From assembly GCA_028671895.1 (NCBI GenBank), contig CM053809.1, positions 4,385,501 through 4,449,500 of the forward strand: 64,000 nucleotides of DNA, read 5' to 3'. The DNA is from Oenanthe sinensis. Lineage: Eukaryota; Streptophyta; Magnoliopsida; Apiales; Apiaceae. Positions 10,326 through 22,659 of the stretch are shown here, one piece after another (the first letter of the stretch is position 1; each line of letters starts with the position of its first letter). The notes under the pieces were generated by a model that did not search any database, was not told the origin of the DNA, and worked only from the letters and a program-made list of their open reading frames with translations. The translations under genes and the position numbers were made by a program.

Positions 10326-11601
10326 GATTTAGAAAATTTACGACGATCATGATCACATCATGAAGAGATCCTCAATTTTTCCTTGAACCAAATATTTCAA
10401 ATTGACATCTTAAATTATTCATTTCCCAGGTAGATGGAGGATACCAGTGGTCACACTTAAAACCCATCAGCCTTACGAATACGCATATCCGTTTTTGTCA
10501 GAAAATCCCAGTTATAGATATCAAAAATCCATATTTAATTCCATGTTCTAAAAATCCATATTTCATAAACACAAGAATCTCATGATCGTTTGTTAAATTT
10601 AAAATCTTAAATCGTTACAGAAATTTTATCTTGTTTAGCATGGCATGGGTGACGTATTTAATACATGCATACATCATTAATCTAATTAAAGCATGCATCT
10701 TCTACTCTACACATACACTCATACATCAATATGTAAAGTGCAGTATGTAAACGTGCTTGGTTATGACCCCTTTCCTATGTAATGCTTTCGAGCTAATGAA
10801 AGGATCAAAGTCAATTTATGGTGGTGGTAAAACATAAATACAGTTGCTTGTCTTCATTCTTCTTGCATCCATGGCTGCCTTCTATCCTTCTTGGATAATC
10901 ATTTGTCTTCAAGTACATTACATGGAATAATTGAATACAACCTAAGCTAATGTACTTACGTAAGAAAACTCGAGTTACATTCGAGGTTCAGCAATTACAA
11001 GAATGAAGAAAACGACATGCAAGTCGTATTTATAAAACCAAAACCATTAATCTAGGGGTCTAAGGCCATAACCAGCACCATGCCCACATAACAATTACTG
11101 ACATCTCAGAATGCATAATCATATCATCATGCATCATAAAAAAATTATCAAAAATTTAAAATTATGATCTCAAAACAGAAAACTGCGTTTTTGAGGTCCT
11201 TACCGATGTCAAATGGCCAAAAAACACCATAGGTCACGGCTAAGCAGTGATTTTTGCTCGTGGAGATTTTCCCTTTCCAGAAAGAGCAAATTCGACCCAT
11301 TCTGACTCCGTCGAAAAACACTATTCACTGCAGAATAACTATTCACAGAAAATTGCATCTTATGCAGTTATGTTTTTAAACGCTTCAGAACGATTCTGAC
11401 GACCTTCGTATGACTGTATCTCGTATCACATACATACAGTGCATCACACATATCATGCCATAACAAATTATAACATTGCAGTAGCATGGCAGTCTCAAAC
11501 AGGCATGGCAGTAACAAAGCAGTAGCATGGCAGTCACCAAAACAGGCATATTTGCATCAAATACAGTTAACATGTAACCAAATCAATCCCTTATACACGT
11601 A
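10326..11601 (-). other. 5' leader of truncated copia element
   Basis: Long (about 1.3 kb) AT-rich leader without coding potential. Shared landmarks with the second copy include the 'CAGGTAGATGGAGGATACCA' stretch (10429-10448 here; 24645-24664 there) and the run of CATACATA-type repeats. Short open frames in it are not conserved between the two copies. Confidence 0.75.
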
Positions 11602-11613
11602 GCTCTGATGCCA
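11602..11613 (-). promoter_or_regulatory. primer binding site variant
   Basis: Minus strand TGGCATCAGAGC, differing by one base from the standard initiator-Met type TGGTATCAGAGC. The same variant is in the second copy (25783-25794), so it belongs to the family rather than being random decay. Confidence 0.85.
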
Positions 11614-11614
11614 T

Positions 11615-13208
11615 TGTTGGGTTCCGAGGCATAAAACGCAGCGGATTAAACGTAAATATAACGAAAAATTTCGGAACCCTAACTCAGGATCATGTATAAG
11701 CTTGGACAGATTATGGTGAAATAGAATTATACCTTTTCTGGTCTTGACTTTCACGAACTCAACGGAGATCCTAGCTTTCACGACTTGTGTCTTCCTCTCG
11801 AAAAACACCTCTATGGTATCTACACGAGCACCTTCAAGAACGTCTCACGATCTTGATTGCGGAATGGATGTACTAGCCTCCCTTTGACAATTTCGAGTTT
11901 GTTCCTTCTGCCTTAACACTTCCTTGCTGCTGCCTGCTGCCTCTAGGGTTTGTTTCTCCAAAAACGTAATGACCTATTAACCCTACATTATCTATTTATA
12001 ATGGCTGGTTAATAGGTCCATAACAGCAACCCATAACAGCAACCCATAATAGCAAAACCTAACCCATGTAGGTATATGATTAAATAATAAAAACGAATTT
12101 CTATTATTTAATTAATAACTAAGTCATACTTAATTATTATGGGCAGAAATACTCCTCTAATTTGAATTTATATTATCTCAATTAATTAAGTCTCACTTAA
12201 TTAATATAATAAAATTCAAATAATCATCAATTAATTTAAATCAATAATTTAAATTAACTATTCCTTTCAGTGCTCTATGTGTGTGACCCTATAGGCTATT
12301 ATTTAATTGACAATAATTTTATTCTCCAATAAAATTATAAACAATGAGCGGTATCTAGTAATACATCATTGCTACCCAATTAAATAATAATTAAATCGTG
12401 ATTCGATAAAACTTTTCGTGATTAATGTTTCCGTGTAATATAATCCCTTTAACCAAATATATTATAGATTAAATTCGAGGCATGTATTTAGTCATCCTCT
12501 ACAACATTTAATCCGGGTTTACTTGATCCATGAGTAGACTATGAAAAACAAATCATTATTTGAGCACGGCCATGCATTTTATAGTCTCACTCAATCAAGA
12601 GGCCAATAATATATCTCCTAATTATAGGAGGGTTAAATCCTTTATCTATCATTCATATTTCTCATATGACTCATGATATACCTGATGTCCACTTTTATCA
12701 TCACCCGGTCAAAGGCAACTCTTAATGTAGTCAAAGTATATTAATCCTCGTATAGAAATATAATGATCTCAAGTCAAAGGATCATTACACCATTATCACT
12801 GTGAGTCTTTCTTATGACTTTATTAAACATGAAGAATCTCACTGTGGGTTTGTCCAGTATCATGTACTCCTACATATACCTATGTATTGACTTTAGTATC
12901 CCCATACATATAACCAATGAGATGTGGTTATCAGTCAAACAACATACTAGTCTATTTATGTATCATTATTGTCCTATAATAATAATACTTGACTAGGGAC
13001 CTTTAAGAATATGATATATTATATAATCTCAAGTTCAAGTCATGTACTAAAATATACAACGTGTATCATGATTCTAAGGACATTTATTATGCTAACAAAT
13101 ATATCGCAGTAATTAAAGTCATAATAAATACGTTTATTGAATAATCAAATGACATAAAGGTCTATCAAAAAGAAACATTGTATTGCCTCTAGGGCACCTA
13201 CACTAACA
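11615..13208 (-). repeat. 5' LTR of truncated copia element (1594 bp)
   Basis: Minus-strand ends TGTTAGTGTAGG...CCCAACA. Length is close to the 1586 and 1600 bp LTRs of the second copy, with the same landmarks ('AACAATGAGCGGTATCTAGT', the 'TAATACATCATTGCTACCCA' block, 'GCCTCTAGGGCACC' end). Sequence differs noticeably from those two LTRs, so it is an older or subfamily copy. Confidence 0.88.
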
Positions 13209-13209
13209 T

Positions 13210-14400
13210 GAACCCAATGAGTTAATACCGCTGGGAGATCTCGTTGATCCAACACCCCCTTTTACTGAAGCAATTATGAATGCTCATATCTCAAGGAAGT
13301 TGAAGATGCCTACCATCAAGACTTACGATGGAGCAGGCGACCCGGCTAGTCACATAAGAACCTTTTTGAATACTTTGTTATTGATATCTATCAGTGATGT
13401 TGTTAAGTGTAGGGCTTTCCCTCAAACCCTGGGAGGCATGGATCAACGTTGGTATAGTCAGCTGCCTCCCAACTCCATTGGATCCTTTAAAGAACTTAGT
13501 AAGACCTTCATAAGCCATTTTATAAGAGGGAAAGTGCATGAAAAAAGTTTGCTTCTCTCATGAATCTGGAACAAGGAAAGAACGAATCCTTGAGGGACTA
13601 CTTGAACCATTTTACAAAGAAAGCCTTGAAAGTCCCGGACTTGGATGAAAAAGTAGCTATGATAGCCTTGCAATAGGGGATGACTAATCCTTACTTTAAA
13701 AGGTCATTAGTCAAGCATCCCCCAAAGAACATGCTTCTCATTCAAGATATGGATGTGAAGTATATCAAGGCAGAAGAAAGCATGAAGAAAACCACCATGT
13801 CAATGGCGTCGAATGGGAATAACAACAACAAGAAAAGAAAAGCGGATCAGGAGTACGATGCCCGGGACAAGTATTCGAAGACGAATAAGGATTCAGAATA
13901 CCCTCTTAAGAAGAATAACTTGGGGCCAAAGTTTGCTGAGTATGCATGGTTGAATACGCCTCAAAGCCAAATCTTGATAGATATTGAGAAAGATCGGGAC
14001 TTATGATAGCCTAAGCCTCTCAAGTCGGATCTTGAGAAAAGAAATAAGAATGCATTCTGCCAATTTCATAAGTATACCGGACATGACATGGATGATTGTA
14101 AATGACTGAAGGATGAAATTGAGTTCATCATCAAGAGAGGAAAACTTTCTAAGTTCACCAAAAATGGAAGTCGCGATAGGCACGACGATAATGGGAAAAA
14201 TAATGATAATCGAGATAGAAATTCTCAGCCTCGAGGGCCTGTCATTAACCTGATTTTTGGAGGACCTACCGCTGCAGGGAGTTCAAGAAACTCAAAGAAA
14301 GCATACACTAGAGAAGTTATGAAAGTCGTAGGAGAGGCACCAAAACGTGCCAGAACATAAGTAATCATATCTTTTGATGACCTAGACCTGGAAGGGGTAA
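13210..14400 (+). pseudogene. Tat gag, 5'-truncated and frameshifted
   Basis: The frame is already open at the first base after the copia LTR, so gag was cut in half by that insertion. The Tat gag signature follows: PFTEAIM, KMPTIKTYDGAGDPASHI, RAFPQTLGGMDQRWYSQLP, FISHFIRGK. A frameshift near 13540 moves the frame to a section with LRDYLNHF-like sequence, a TAG stop at 13675, then the basic segment and a zinc-knuckle-like CQFHKYTGHDMDDCK followed by a TGA (about 14104) and LKDEIEFIIKRG. The usual Tat gag has these blocks in this order. Broken by at least one frameshift and four stops. Confidence 0.85.
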
Positions 14401-14900
14401 AATTCCCCCATGATGATCCCCTTTTCATAGCACCTTTGATAGGAAATTCAGAAGTAAAGAGAGTCCTGGTGGACAATGGAGAATCAGTTGATATCTTGTT
14501 CTATGATGCCTTTGTGAAAATGGGATATAATAATTTACAACTAACCCCTTCGGATGTTTCAATTTACGGTTTCAATGGGGTGGAGTCGAAAGTAGAAAGA
14601 ACCATCCAGCTACCCATGACAATGGGGAGAGAACTTCGAGAGGTCACCCAAATGCTAACCTTCTTGGTAAATAAAGCATCATCTACATACAACACTATCA
14701 TTGGAAGGACATGATTATACGCTTTCAAAGCCATTGCCTCAAGCTATCACTTGAAGGTTAAATTCCCCATTAGAAATGGTGTTGGAGAAGAGAAATGAGA
14801 TCAGAAGATGGCAAGAAGTTGTTATATGGCTGCCCTAAGACCTGATGCAGTCGGGGGGCCAAGTCTTACACATAGAAGATATGAACACAAGAGAAGATGT
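14401..14900 (+). pseudogene. Tat aspartic protease region
   Basis: Frame 14436-14714 contains VKRVLVDNGESVDILF, where VDNGES replaces the usual VDTGSS/VDNGSS active site of plant gypsy proteases; the Asp is kept. It continues with YGFNGVESKVERTIQLPM and ends TYNTIIGRT at a TGA (14712-14714) where the family reads on into RT. This enzyme would cut the gag-pol polyprotein. Confidence 0.8.
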
Positions 14901-15900
14901 GGAAAGAAGGGGAAAACTAGTTAAAGACTCGGTTCCAATTCCCTTAGTTCAGGGAGAACCTGATAAGGTCATGTATATCGGGGCCTCACTAAAAGAGCCT
15001 ATAAAAGGTAAATTGACAAAATTCTTGCAAGAAAATGAAGACTTGTTTGCATGGACAACCGCTGATATGCCAGGGATTGACTCCGAACTGATCACTCATA
15101 AACTTAATGTTGATCCAAATCGAAAAATGGTGAAGCAAAAGAAGAGAAACTTTGCTCCAGAAAGACAAGAGGCCATAAAAATAAGAAGTGGAAAAGCTCT
15201 TAGAGGCTGGTTTCATCGATGAAATATAATTTCCCAAAATGCTTGCTAACCCTGTAATGGTCAAAAAATCCAATGAAAAGTGGAGGATGTGTGTGGACTT
15301 CACTGATTTGAATGATGCATGCCTAAAGGATTGCTTCCCTCTTCCAAGAATTGATGCACTTATAGATGTCATGGCGGGGCATGAGATGTTAAGCTTCATG
15401 GATGGCTTCAGTGGGCACAATGAAATAAAAATCACAAGGATGACGTTGTTAAGGTAACTTTCATCACTGATTTTGGTGTATTTTGCTATCTTGGTATGAC
15501 TTTTGGATTGAAAAATGTAGGAGCCACTTATCAAAGGCTAGTTAACAAAATATTCAAGCCTCTCATTGTGGAGGTCTAAGTTGATGATATGCTAGTCAAA
15601 AGCCTCGATAAGGCCGACCATATTGAACACCTCAAAGAGGCTCTCGAAGTGTTGAGGCACCACAAGATGATGTTAAACCCTGCAAAATATGCCTTTGGTG
15701 TAGGGTTTGGAAAATTCTTTAGAATGATGGTCTCTAAGAGAGGCATAGAGGCAAATCCTGAAAAGATCAAGGCCATACTAGACATGAAACCCCCTAAGAC
15801 AGTAAGGGACATCCAAAAATTAATGGGAAGAGTTGCGGCCTTCTTCAAGACATTGAAGAAAGTAAAGGATTTTGTATGGACGGAAGAAAGCCAAAAGGCC
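14901..15900 (+). pseudogene. Tat reverse transcriptase, inactivated
   Basis: Recognisable blocks: DMPGIDSELITHKLNVDP (before RT), VMVKKSNEKWRMCVDFTDLN, LPRIDALIDVMAGHEMLSFMDGFSGH, then a shifted segment, and NPAKYAFGVGFGKF with GIEANPEKIKAI downstream. At the catalytic box the tyrosine codon is a stop: TAA (15577-15579) then Val-Asp-Asp. Further frameshifts lie near 15220 and 15450. Function is the copying of element RNA to DNA; this copy cannot encode it. Confidence 0.88.
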
Positions 15901-16390
15901 TTCGAGGATCTGAAAAAGTACATGGTTGAAGCTCCGTTGTTGTCAAAGCCTAGTCCCGAAGAAATCTTATACTTGTACTTGGCCGTATTAGATAAATCCC
16001 TGAGTATCGTCCTTGTAAAGGAAGAAGAAAAGATTCAAAAGTCGGTTTATTATGTGAGCAAGGTCTTGCATGGGGCAGAACTAAACTACTCTAAGATTGA
16101 GAAGTTTGCATTAGCTGTGGTAATGGCCTCTAGGAAGCTATGACTATACTTTTAAGCTCACAAAATTAAAGTGCTAACTGATTAGCCTCTAAGGAGTATC
16201 ATACATAGCCCCAAAGCCAGTGAAAGACTGATTAAATGGGCCATAGAGCTAGGAGAATTCGACATCAAGTATAAGCCTCGAACGGCCATTAAAGCTCAAG
16301 CTCTTACTAACTTCGTGGTTGAATGTACCATTAACAACCAAGAAGTCGTGGGGCGGGACAAGGAGGAAATACCTCAAGAAAAAGAAAAAG
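15901..16390 (+). pseudogene. Tat RNase H (retroviral type, first copy)
   Basis: Follows RT directly in the frame 15589-16143: WTEESQKAFEDLKKYMVEAPLLSKP, LYLAVLDKSLSIVLVKEE, QKSVYYVSKVLHGAELNYSKIEK, then a TGA (16141-16143). Remnants continue past it with SERLIKWAIELGEFDIKYKP to about 16320, the usual end of this domain in gypsy elements. Confidence 0.82.
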
Positions 16391-16820
16391 AGCAAGCTCC
16401 TCCTAAGAAATATTGGGTGCTCAATTTTGATAGAGCTTCAAATACAAAGTCTAGTAGAGCTGGTCTAGTTTTTCAAAGCCCTGAAGGATTCCTCATTGAA
16501 TACACTATCAAGCTAGACTTCCCGACTACTAATATTGAGCCTGAAAATGAACCTCTAATAGCTGGCCTTGGCTTGGCAAAGGCTCTGAATGCCAAAAACC
16601 TCAAAGTATGTGGAGATTCGAAGTTAGTCATATCTTAAATAAAGGGGAATTTGAAGCAAGAGAAGAAGTTATGGCTAAATATCTTCGATTGGTAAAGGCC
16701 ATAATGACCCAGTTTAAGGAATGTCAGATGGAATATATTCCTAGGGAAGAGAATGTAAAGGCCGATGCCTTATCAAAGTTTGCATCATCAGGAGTTGAGG
16801 AACACCCGGAAAGTGTTTAA
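16391..16820 (+). pseudogene. Tat archaeal-type RNase H (second RNase H)
   Basis: Pattern WVLNFDRASNTKSSRAGLVF (usual WxLxVDGASNxxGxGAGxVL), EPENEPLIAGLGLAKAL (usual NNEAEYEALIAGL), VCGDSKLVIS, then after a frame change at about 16620 EAREEVMAKYLRLVKAI and REENVKADALSKFAS. This extra RNase H domain is known from the Tat clade. The first catalytic Asp is retained in FDRAS and the second position in GDSKL. Split by one frameshift and a TAA. Confidence 0.87.
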
Positions 16821-17454
16821 TTCCAAGTCTTGAAGACTCCCAGTATTTATGCAAAGCTGATAGCCCCGATAAACTTGGGCAATTGCTAGATGGATCCAAT
16901 TAAAGCTCAACTTCAGTCTGGGTGGACCCTCAACAATTCCATGGAGGCAAGAAAGCTCACTGTGAGGGAATTAAGGTACATTCTCAGTGATGTAATTATA
17001 TATAAGAAGTGTTTTGTTCTTCCATACTTGAAATGTTTAAGGCTTGATTAGGCCTACGAAACTCTGAAAGAGGTGCACGAAGCCATTTGTGGCCAACACT
17101 TGGGAGACAGAGCTTTATCTCACAAAATTACCCGTTTTGGCTTTTATTGGCCTGACTTATTGAAAGATTCGAAGGAGTATGTGAAAAGATGTGATAGGTG
17201 CCAAAGGCATTCACCAGTTGTGAGACAACCACCTGAGATGTTAACGTCCATCAATTCCCCCATACCCTTTAAAATGTGGGGAATGGACATCCTTGGGCCA
17301 TTTCCTATGGCTACCGGATAGAGAAAGTTCCTGATTGTTGCAATTGATTACTTCATTAAGTGGATTGAGGCTAAATCAGTTGCCAAGACAACCACAAAAC
17401 AAGTAGCTCAATTTTTCTGGGAAAACTTCATATGTAGGTATGGAATACCATGAA
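16821..17454 (+). pseudogene. Tat integrase, N-terminal half
   Basis: Contains the HHCC zinc-binding region (VHEAICGQHLGDRALSHKI ... YVKRCDRCQRHSP) and the start of the catalytic core (FKMWGMDILGPFP, with the first Asp; then LIVAIDYFIKWIEAKS). Stops include a TAG at 17319-17321. The domain is interrupted at 17454 inside the YGIP motif by the nested gypsy LTR, and its continuation is at 31290. Confidence 0.88.
17450..17454 (+). repeat. target site duplication ATGAA, left copy
   Basis: ATGAA at 17450-17454 immediately before TGTAATAACCC; the matching copy is 31290-31294 immediately after GGTGTCACA. The five bases fall within the Tat integrase reading frame, which is rejoined when one copy is removed with the insert. 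Confidence 0.92.
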
Positions 17455-18760
17455 TGTAATAACCCGTATTTCTGACGCTTGAGATTATTAAGATTTTTGG
17501 ATAAATTTTTTCGTTTTATGAATAAACGATTTTATAGATATATTGTCATAAGGAACTTAAGATATGAAGTCGTATTATTAATATACAATGTAAATGAGTG
17601 CATGTAAATCAATTCAGAATTCAGAAAGTGGCAACTTTTATTTGACCCTAACTTGGTTGTACTGTGTGGAAACGATGTAGGAATATTTATTTGTTTCAAA
17701 ATAAATATTCGAAGAAGATATTCCTAATCTATAGAATAAATGAACGTATGTATGAATTATCAGAATTAGAAGATTCACAATTTACTTTTTGGCCGTTTTA
17801 GGGCTATAATAGTACCAAAAATGTGTAAGAATAATTATTTCCTCAGAAATTAGTTTTGAAGCTATATTATTAACCTAGGGAATATATAATCATATGTAGG
17901 ACTCGTCAGAATTCAAAGACGGGTAACTTGAGAATATTCAATGGTTCGTATTTTAAGTAGTATGCGTAGAATATGCAGGACTTCCTTAAGATACGTTATC
18001 CGACAAATTGCATCCAAACCTTGTTGGATAAATAAAATGGGATATAAGGAATCCTATATGATAAATAAAAGTTAGTGGGTAGTGTTTCGGTGGAGGGTAG
18101 TTTTATTAAAACTCTCGGAACGAGTAATCGTTGTTAAACTCGTTGTCGCGAATCGTTACGAAAACGAAGATCAAAACACTACCTTGAATTATAAAAAGGA
18201 GCCAATTTATTTGTATGAAAAGCAAAGAAATAGAATTACTTGACTTAGTTAATTGTATAAAGAAAGCTAGTATACTTGACCCAAGCCAAGAAAACCAACC
18301 TTGACTTGCCCTTTGACTTATTAAAAGAGCCAAGCTAATAACACTTGACATAATTAAAAGAAAAATCAAAACAAGCAAGTATTTTCTCCCCCATTTGAAG
18401 AACTCTCGGCCAAAGCAAGGAAAGGAGGAAGAAGAAGATGAAAAGCTTGTAACTTTGGATTCCCTTGGCCGTTTTGCATGTTCTACCACTCAAAACGAAG
18501 CTATTTTCGAGCTCTATGTGTCAATGGTAAGCACTCTCCTCACCTCCTATCTTATCTAGTTCGTTTGTTGGTTTGTATAAACTGATAGTTTCAGATTTTG
18601 GAAAGCTTTGGCCTAGAAATCAAAGAGAAATGCATGGGTAGTTAGTATATGTGTTAGATTGATTTTGTATGTAGTTGTTTGAGTTATTGCTTGAGTTTTG
18701 GAGATGGGTTTTGATTTTAGTAGAACTTAATAATATTGTTAATGGAGTATAATGATGGTA
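17455..18760 (+). other. left part of long gypsy LTR, non-coding
   Basis: 1.3 kb, AT-rich. A 127-codon frame on the minus strand (18489-18106) with Ser-rich and hydrophobic runs has no family resemblance and no conserved context; it is not called a gene. The left part ends at the copia LTR at 18761. Confidence 0.7.
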
Positions 18761-20346
18761 TGAAGGGTTTCGGGCATGAAAACGCAGCGGAATTAACGTA
18801 AAAATAATAAAAAAAACGAAACCCAATCGCAGGATCCATGTATAACGTTGGATGATTATGGTGAAGAAGTCTGTACCTTAACAAAGCTTTCGTATGCTAT
18901 TTAATGGAGGTTCAGAAAGATGAATCACAGCAGTCCTTTGTTGCAAAGATTTGCTCTCTAAAGAAGTCCACACGAACGCCCGATCGTCCTACGATCACCG
19001 GAGTCGGTACTAGCCGAATTGTTTGCCTCTCTCTCTCTCTTTCTCTAGCCTCTCTTGATGTTGAGCAGCTAGGGTTTTTCTCTAAAACGAAATTTGATGA
19101 TTAAACCCTAATACTATACATCATTATGTATATATAGGGGGAGAGAGATTTTGGGCCTAACCCTAATCCATGTGGTTTCCAAAATCCATTATGACTTTGG
19201 GTTATTATTATTATTAAATCTGAATTCTAATATAATAAATCAAGTCCCACTTAATTAATTCAATAATTAAATTCGAATAATAATAATACTTATTAAATCC
19301 GAATTCTAATATAATTAATCTAGTCCCACTTAATTAATTTAATAATTAAATTTGAATAAACAATAATATATTTAAATTTGTAATTTAAATAAACCTCCGT
19401 TTTGACGTTCTTTGTGTGTGACCCTTTAGGTTATTATTACGTTGGCAATAATTTTATTATCTAATAATAAAATTATAAACAATGAGCGGCATCTAGTAAT
19501 ACATCATTGCTACCCAAGTAACAATAATAATTGGTGATTCAATTAAACCTTTCGTGAATAATGTGCAATGTAATATAATCCATTTAACCTTATATTATAA
19601 AACTCGAGACATGTATAGTGTCATCCTCTTCAACGTTTAATCTTGGTTTCCTTGATCAATGAGTAGACTATTTAAACAAATTAATATTTGAGCATGACCA
19701 TGCATTTCATAGTCTCACTCAATCAAGAGGCCAATAATATCACTCCTAGAATTGGAGGGTTAAATCATATATCTATCATTCATATTCCCCATACGATTCA
19801 TAGCATACCCAATGTCCATCTTTATCATTACCCGGTTAAAGGTAACTTTGAGTGTAATTAAAGTATATTAATTCTCGTATATAAATATAATGATTTCAAG
19901 TTAGAGGATCATTACATCATTATCATTGTGAGATTTCTTATGACACTTATTAACATGTAGAATATCACGGCGGGTCTTTCCAGTGTCATGTATTGATACA
20001 TACACTTATGTTCTTGACTTTAGTATCATCATACCTATGACCAATGAGATGTGGTCATCTGTCAACAAACGTACTAGTCTTATTGCATTATTACTGTCCT
20101 TAAATAATAATATTTGACTAGGGAATTTTAGGAGTAAAATACTATTCATATAATCTCATTTTTAAGTCATATACTTAAAGATATATATTACGTATTAATA
20201 TTCCAAGGACATTTATTATTCTTTCAATTTATGACGTAGTAAATAAAGACATAATAAATATTAATTAAATAATCACATAAAACATAATCCTTAATTGTTT
20301 TCAATAAAACATTAAAAGTATTGTCTCTAGGACACCAATACTAACA
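18761..20346 (-). repeat. 3' LTR of copia element (1586 bp)
   Basis: Minus-strand TGTTAGTATTGGTGTCC...ACCCTTCA. It pairs with 25796-27395. A TATATATA box lies near 19128-19137 (minus). A (CT)n run near 19029-19046 is shorter than in the 5' LTR. The 66-codon frame 18904-19104 is found in both LTRs only because they are copies. Confidence 0.92.
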
Positions 20347-20362
20347 ATATCCCACTTGTACT
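20347..20362 (-). promoter_or_regulatory. polypurine tract of copia element
   Basis: Minus strand AGTACAAGTGGGATAT directly before the LTR TGTTAG. The AAGTGGGA core is the common plant copia plus-strand primer. It overlaps the last codons of pol, as is usual for compact copia ends. Confidence 0.75.
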
Positions 20363-20828
20363 AGAGCCAATCTCTCATGTATCTAATACCCATGGAACTA
20401 GTATGACCTTCGTGCTTCTGCTGCGACAAAGCCTTAGTCAGTGGGTCTGCATTATTCTTATTAGTATGCACTTTACATATATGTATATCTCCTTGATCAT
20501 TAATCTCATTAATTAGGTGATATCTCCTAAGTACATCCCCAAACAATCTCCTTGGCTGCTTCATAAGCATCAATATACTCAGGCTCTATTGTAGAATCAA
20601 CAACTGTCTCTGCTGTGAACCATTCCAGCATATAATATCTCCATTTAGACAAAACACAAATCCAGACTGAGAAATCGAATCATCCTTGTCTGTCTAGAAA
20701 CTAGCGTCGGTGTAACCTTTTACAACCAGCTTATCTTCTCTTCCATATACCAAGAATTAATCTTTAGTCTTCTTCAAGTACTTAAGAATATTCTTGACTG
20801 TTGTCCAGTGACCTTCACCTGGATTAGA
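20361..20828 (-). pseudogene. copia RNase H, broken
   Basis: Begins right after an RT deletion: YQSNPGEGHW-like sequence, then KNILKYLKKTKD, YTDASF-like and SQSGFVFCLNG, stops and a shift, and finally RYHLINEINDQGDIHICKVHTNKNNADPLTKAL to the natural end at 20361. Blocks are in the normal order but across at least three frames. Confidence 0.82.
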
Positions 20829-21584
20829 CTAGTATCTACTCTGACTTAGCCCGATCATTCTTCTTGATCTATCTCTATAGATCTTGATACCTAAAATATA
20901 GGTCACTTCGCCTAAGTCTTTCATTAAGAAATTCTTACTCAACCAAGTCTTAACAGCCTGTAAAGAAGGAATGTCATTCCCTATTATTAATATATCATCA
21001 ACATATAATACTAGGAATGCCACATTGCTCCCATTTACCTTATTGTAAACACATGGTTCATCTTCATTTTGAATAAACCCAAACTCTTTGACAGTTTCAT
21101 CAAAACGAATGTTCCATCTCCTTGAGGCTTGTTTCAATCCATAAATGGATCGACGCAGCTTACATACCTTTACAGCATTCCTTGGATCAACAAAACCTTC
21201 AGGCTGTGTCCTATACACATCCATATCTTCTTCAAGGCTCCCATTTAAGAAAGCGGTTTTGACATCCATCTATCAGATTTCATAATCATAGTAAGCAGCT
21301 ATAGCAAGCAAAATCCTGATGGACTTGACCATAGCCACTGGTGAAAAAGTCTCATCATAGTCAATACCATGAATTTGCTTGAAACCTTTTACCACCAATC
21401 ATGCCTTATAGGTCTGTACATTACCATCCATGCCAGTCTTCTTCTTGAAAACCCACTTACACCCTATAGGTTTTACCCCTTTAGGTGGATCAACCAAAGT
21501 CCATACTTGATTAGTATACATGGATTCCATCTCAGATTTTATGGCATCCAGCCATCTCTTAGATTCTGGAGTGTTCATAGCATC
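20829..21584 (-). pseudogene. copia reverse transcriptase with internal deletion
   Basis: The 146-codon frame 21269-20829 has MDVKTAFLNGSLEED, QPEGFVDP, YGLKQASRRWN and the catalytic LYVDDILIIGND, ending with IGLSQS. The segment that should follow (roughly 75-80 residues between the LSQS block and the SNPGEGHW block) is absent, so RT thumb and connection are lost. Upstream blocks ([26 protein letters not shown]) are in other frames between 21270 and 21580, with stops. Confidence 0.87.
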
Positions 21585-22659
21585 TTAGTAGGTGAGAGGC
21601 TCATCTTCGTCGATAAGCATCACATCACCATCTTGAGTTAAGAGAAATCCATAATATCTCTCAGGCTCATGGCGAATCCTACTAGACTTATGAATAACTT
21701 GTGTTTCTTGAGCAGTGTTGTGGTCTTGTACATCCTGTTCAAGTTCCTCCATTGGTTCAATGTTATCTTGTGGGCCTCGAACTTCATCGAGATCTATTAT
21801 CCTCCCACTGTTTTTCTTCGAAAGCATTTCTCTTTCAAGAAAAACTGTAGTTCGAGCAACAAACACTTTGTTCTCGGAAGGATTATAGAATGAATAACCC
21901 TTTGTTTCAATTGGGTATCCCACAAAATTATATTTGTCTGATTTAGGTCCTAGCTTGTCAGAAGTTAAACGTTTCACAAATGCTTCACATCCCCATATTT
22001 TCATAAATGACATGCTATGACGTTTCTTAGTCCATATCTCATATGGAGTCTTCTGAACCGTTTTAGTAGGAACTTAGTTAAGTGTATAAGCAGTCATCTC
22101 CAGGGCGTAGCCCCAGAAACTAATTGGAAGATCTGCATGACTCATCATCGATCGTACCATGTCCAACAAAGTACGATTCCTCCTTTCAGAAACTCCATTC
22201 CATTGTGGTGTTCCGGGAGGAGTGAGTTGTGATACAATACCACACTCTTTTAATAAACTCTTAAATTCATGGCTTAAGTATTCACCTCCACGATCAGATC
22301 GTAGAGTCTTAATACTTCCGCCAGTTTGCTTTTCTACTTCAGCTTTGTATTTTTTGAACTTTTCAAAAGAATCGGATTTGTTCTTCATAAGATACACATA
22401 TCTACTGAAATTATCAGTAAACGTGATAAAGTAGTAAAAGCCACCTCTTGTCATAGTACACATAGGACCACATACATCTATGTATAAGTTCTAATCGTTC
22501 AGTGGCCCTTTCACATTGTCCAGTAAAAGGAGATTTAGTCATTTTTCCAATGAGACAAGGTTCACATGCTTCGTATGATTCAAAGTCAAACTTATCCAAG
22601 TATCCATCCTTATGTAACTTGGAAATGCGCTTCTCATTTATATGGCCTAAATGACAGTG
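21585..22659 (-). pseudogene. copia integrase, frameshifted
   Basis: HLGHINEKRISKLHKDGYLD and CEPCLIGKMTKSPF (zinc-binding region), then the core in frame 22463-22074: FITFTDNFSRYVYLM, TLRSDRGGEYLS (second Asp), QWNGVSERRNRTLLDMVRSM (Glu). The C-terminal part in frame 22013-21585 has WGCEAFVKRLTSDKLGPKSD and FVGYPIETKGYSFY. The three frames are separated by small indels and one TAA. Confidence 0.86.

Larger units (their letters stand above)
10326..13208 (-). mobile_element. truncated Ty1/copia element: leader plus 5' LTR
   Basis: Same family as the complete copy at 18761-27395: 10326-11614 aligns with its leader 24543-25795, and 11615-13208 with its LTRs. Only the 5' end of this minus-strand element is visible. 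The rest was separated by insertion of the SIRE-type element whose LTR ends at 10325, and should lie left of the window. The right end at 13208 abuts an open Tat gag frame, so the target was the Tat element. Confidence 0.85.

Noticed and set aside
13458..13673. Minus-strand frames opposite Tat gag and pol (also 14989-15534, 15576-15923)
   Set aside because: Shadows of the plus-strand polyprotein; recognisable motifs are on the plus strand.
18106..18489. 127-codon minus-strand frame with hydrophobic runs
   Set aside because: Lies in a gypsy LTR, low-complexity start, no recognisable family, no promoter context.
18904..19104. 66-codon frame repeated at 25940-26146
   Set aside because: LTR duplication; frame runs through a CT simple repeat.
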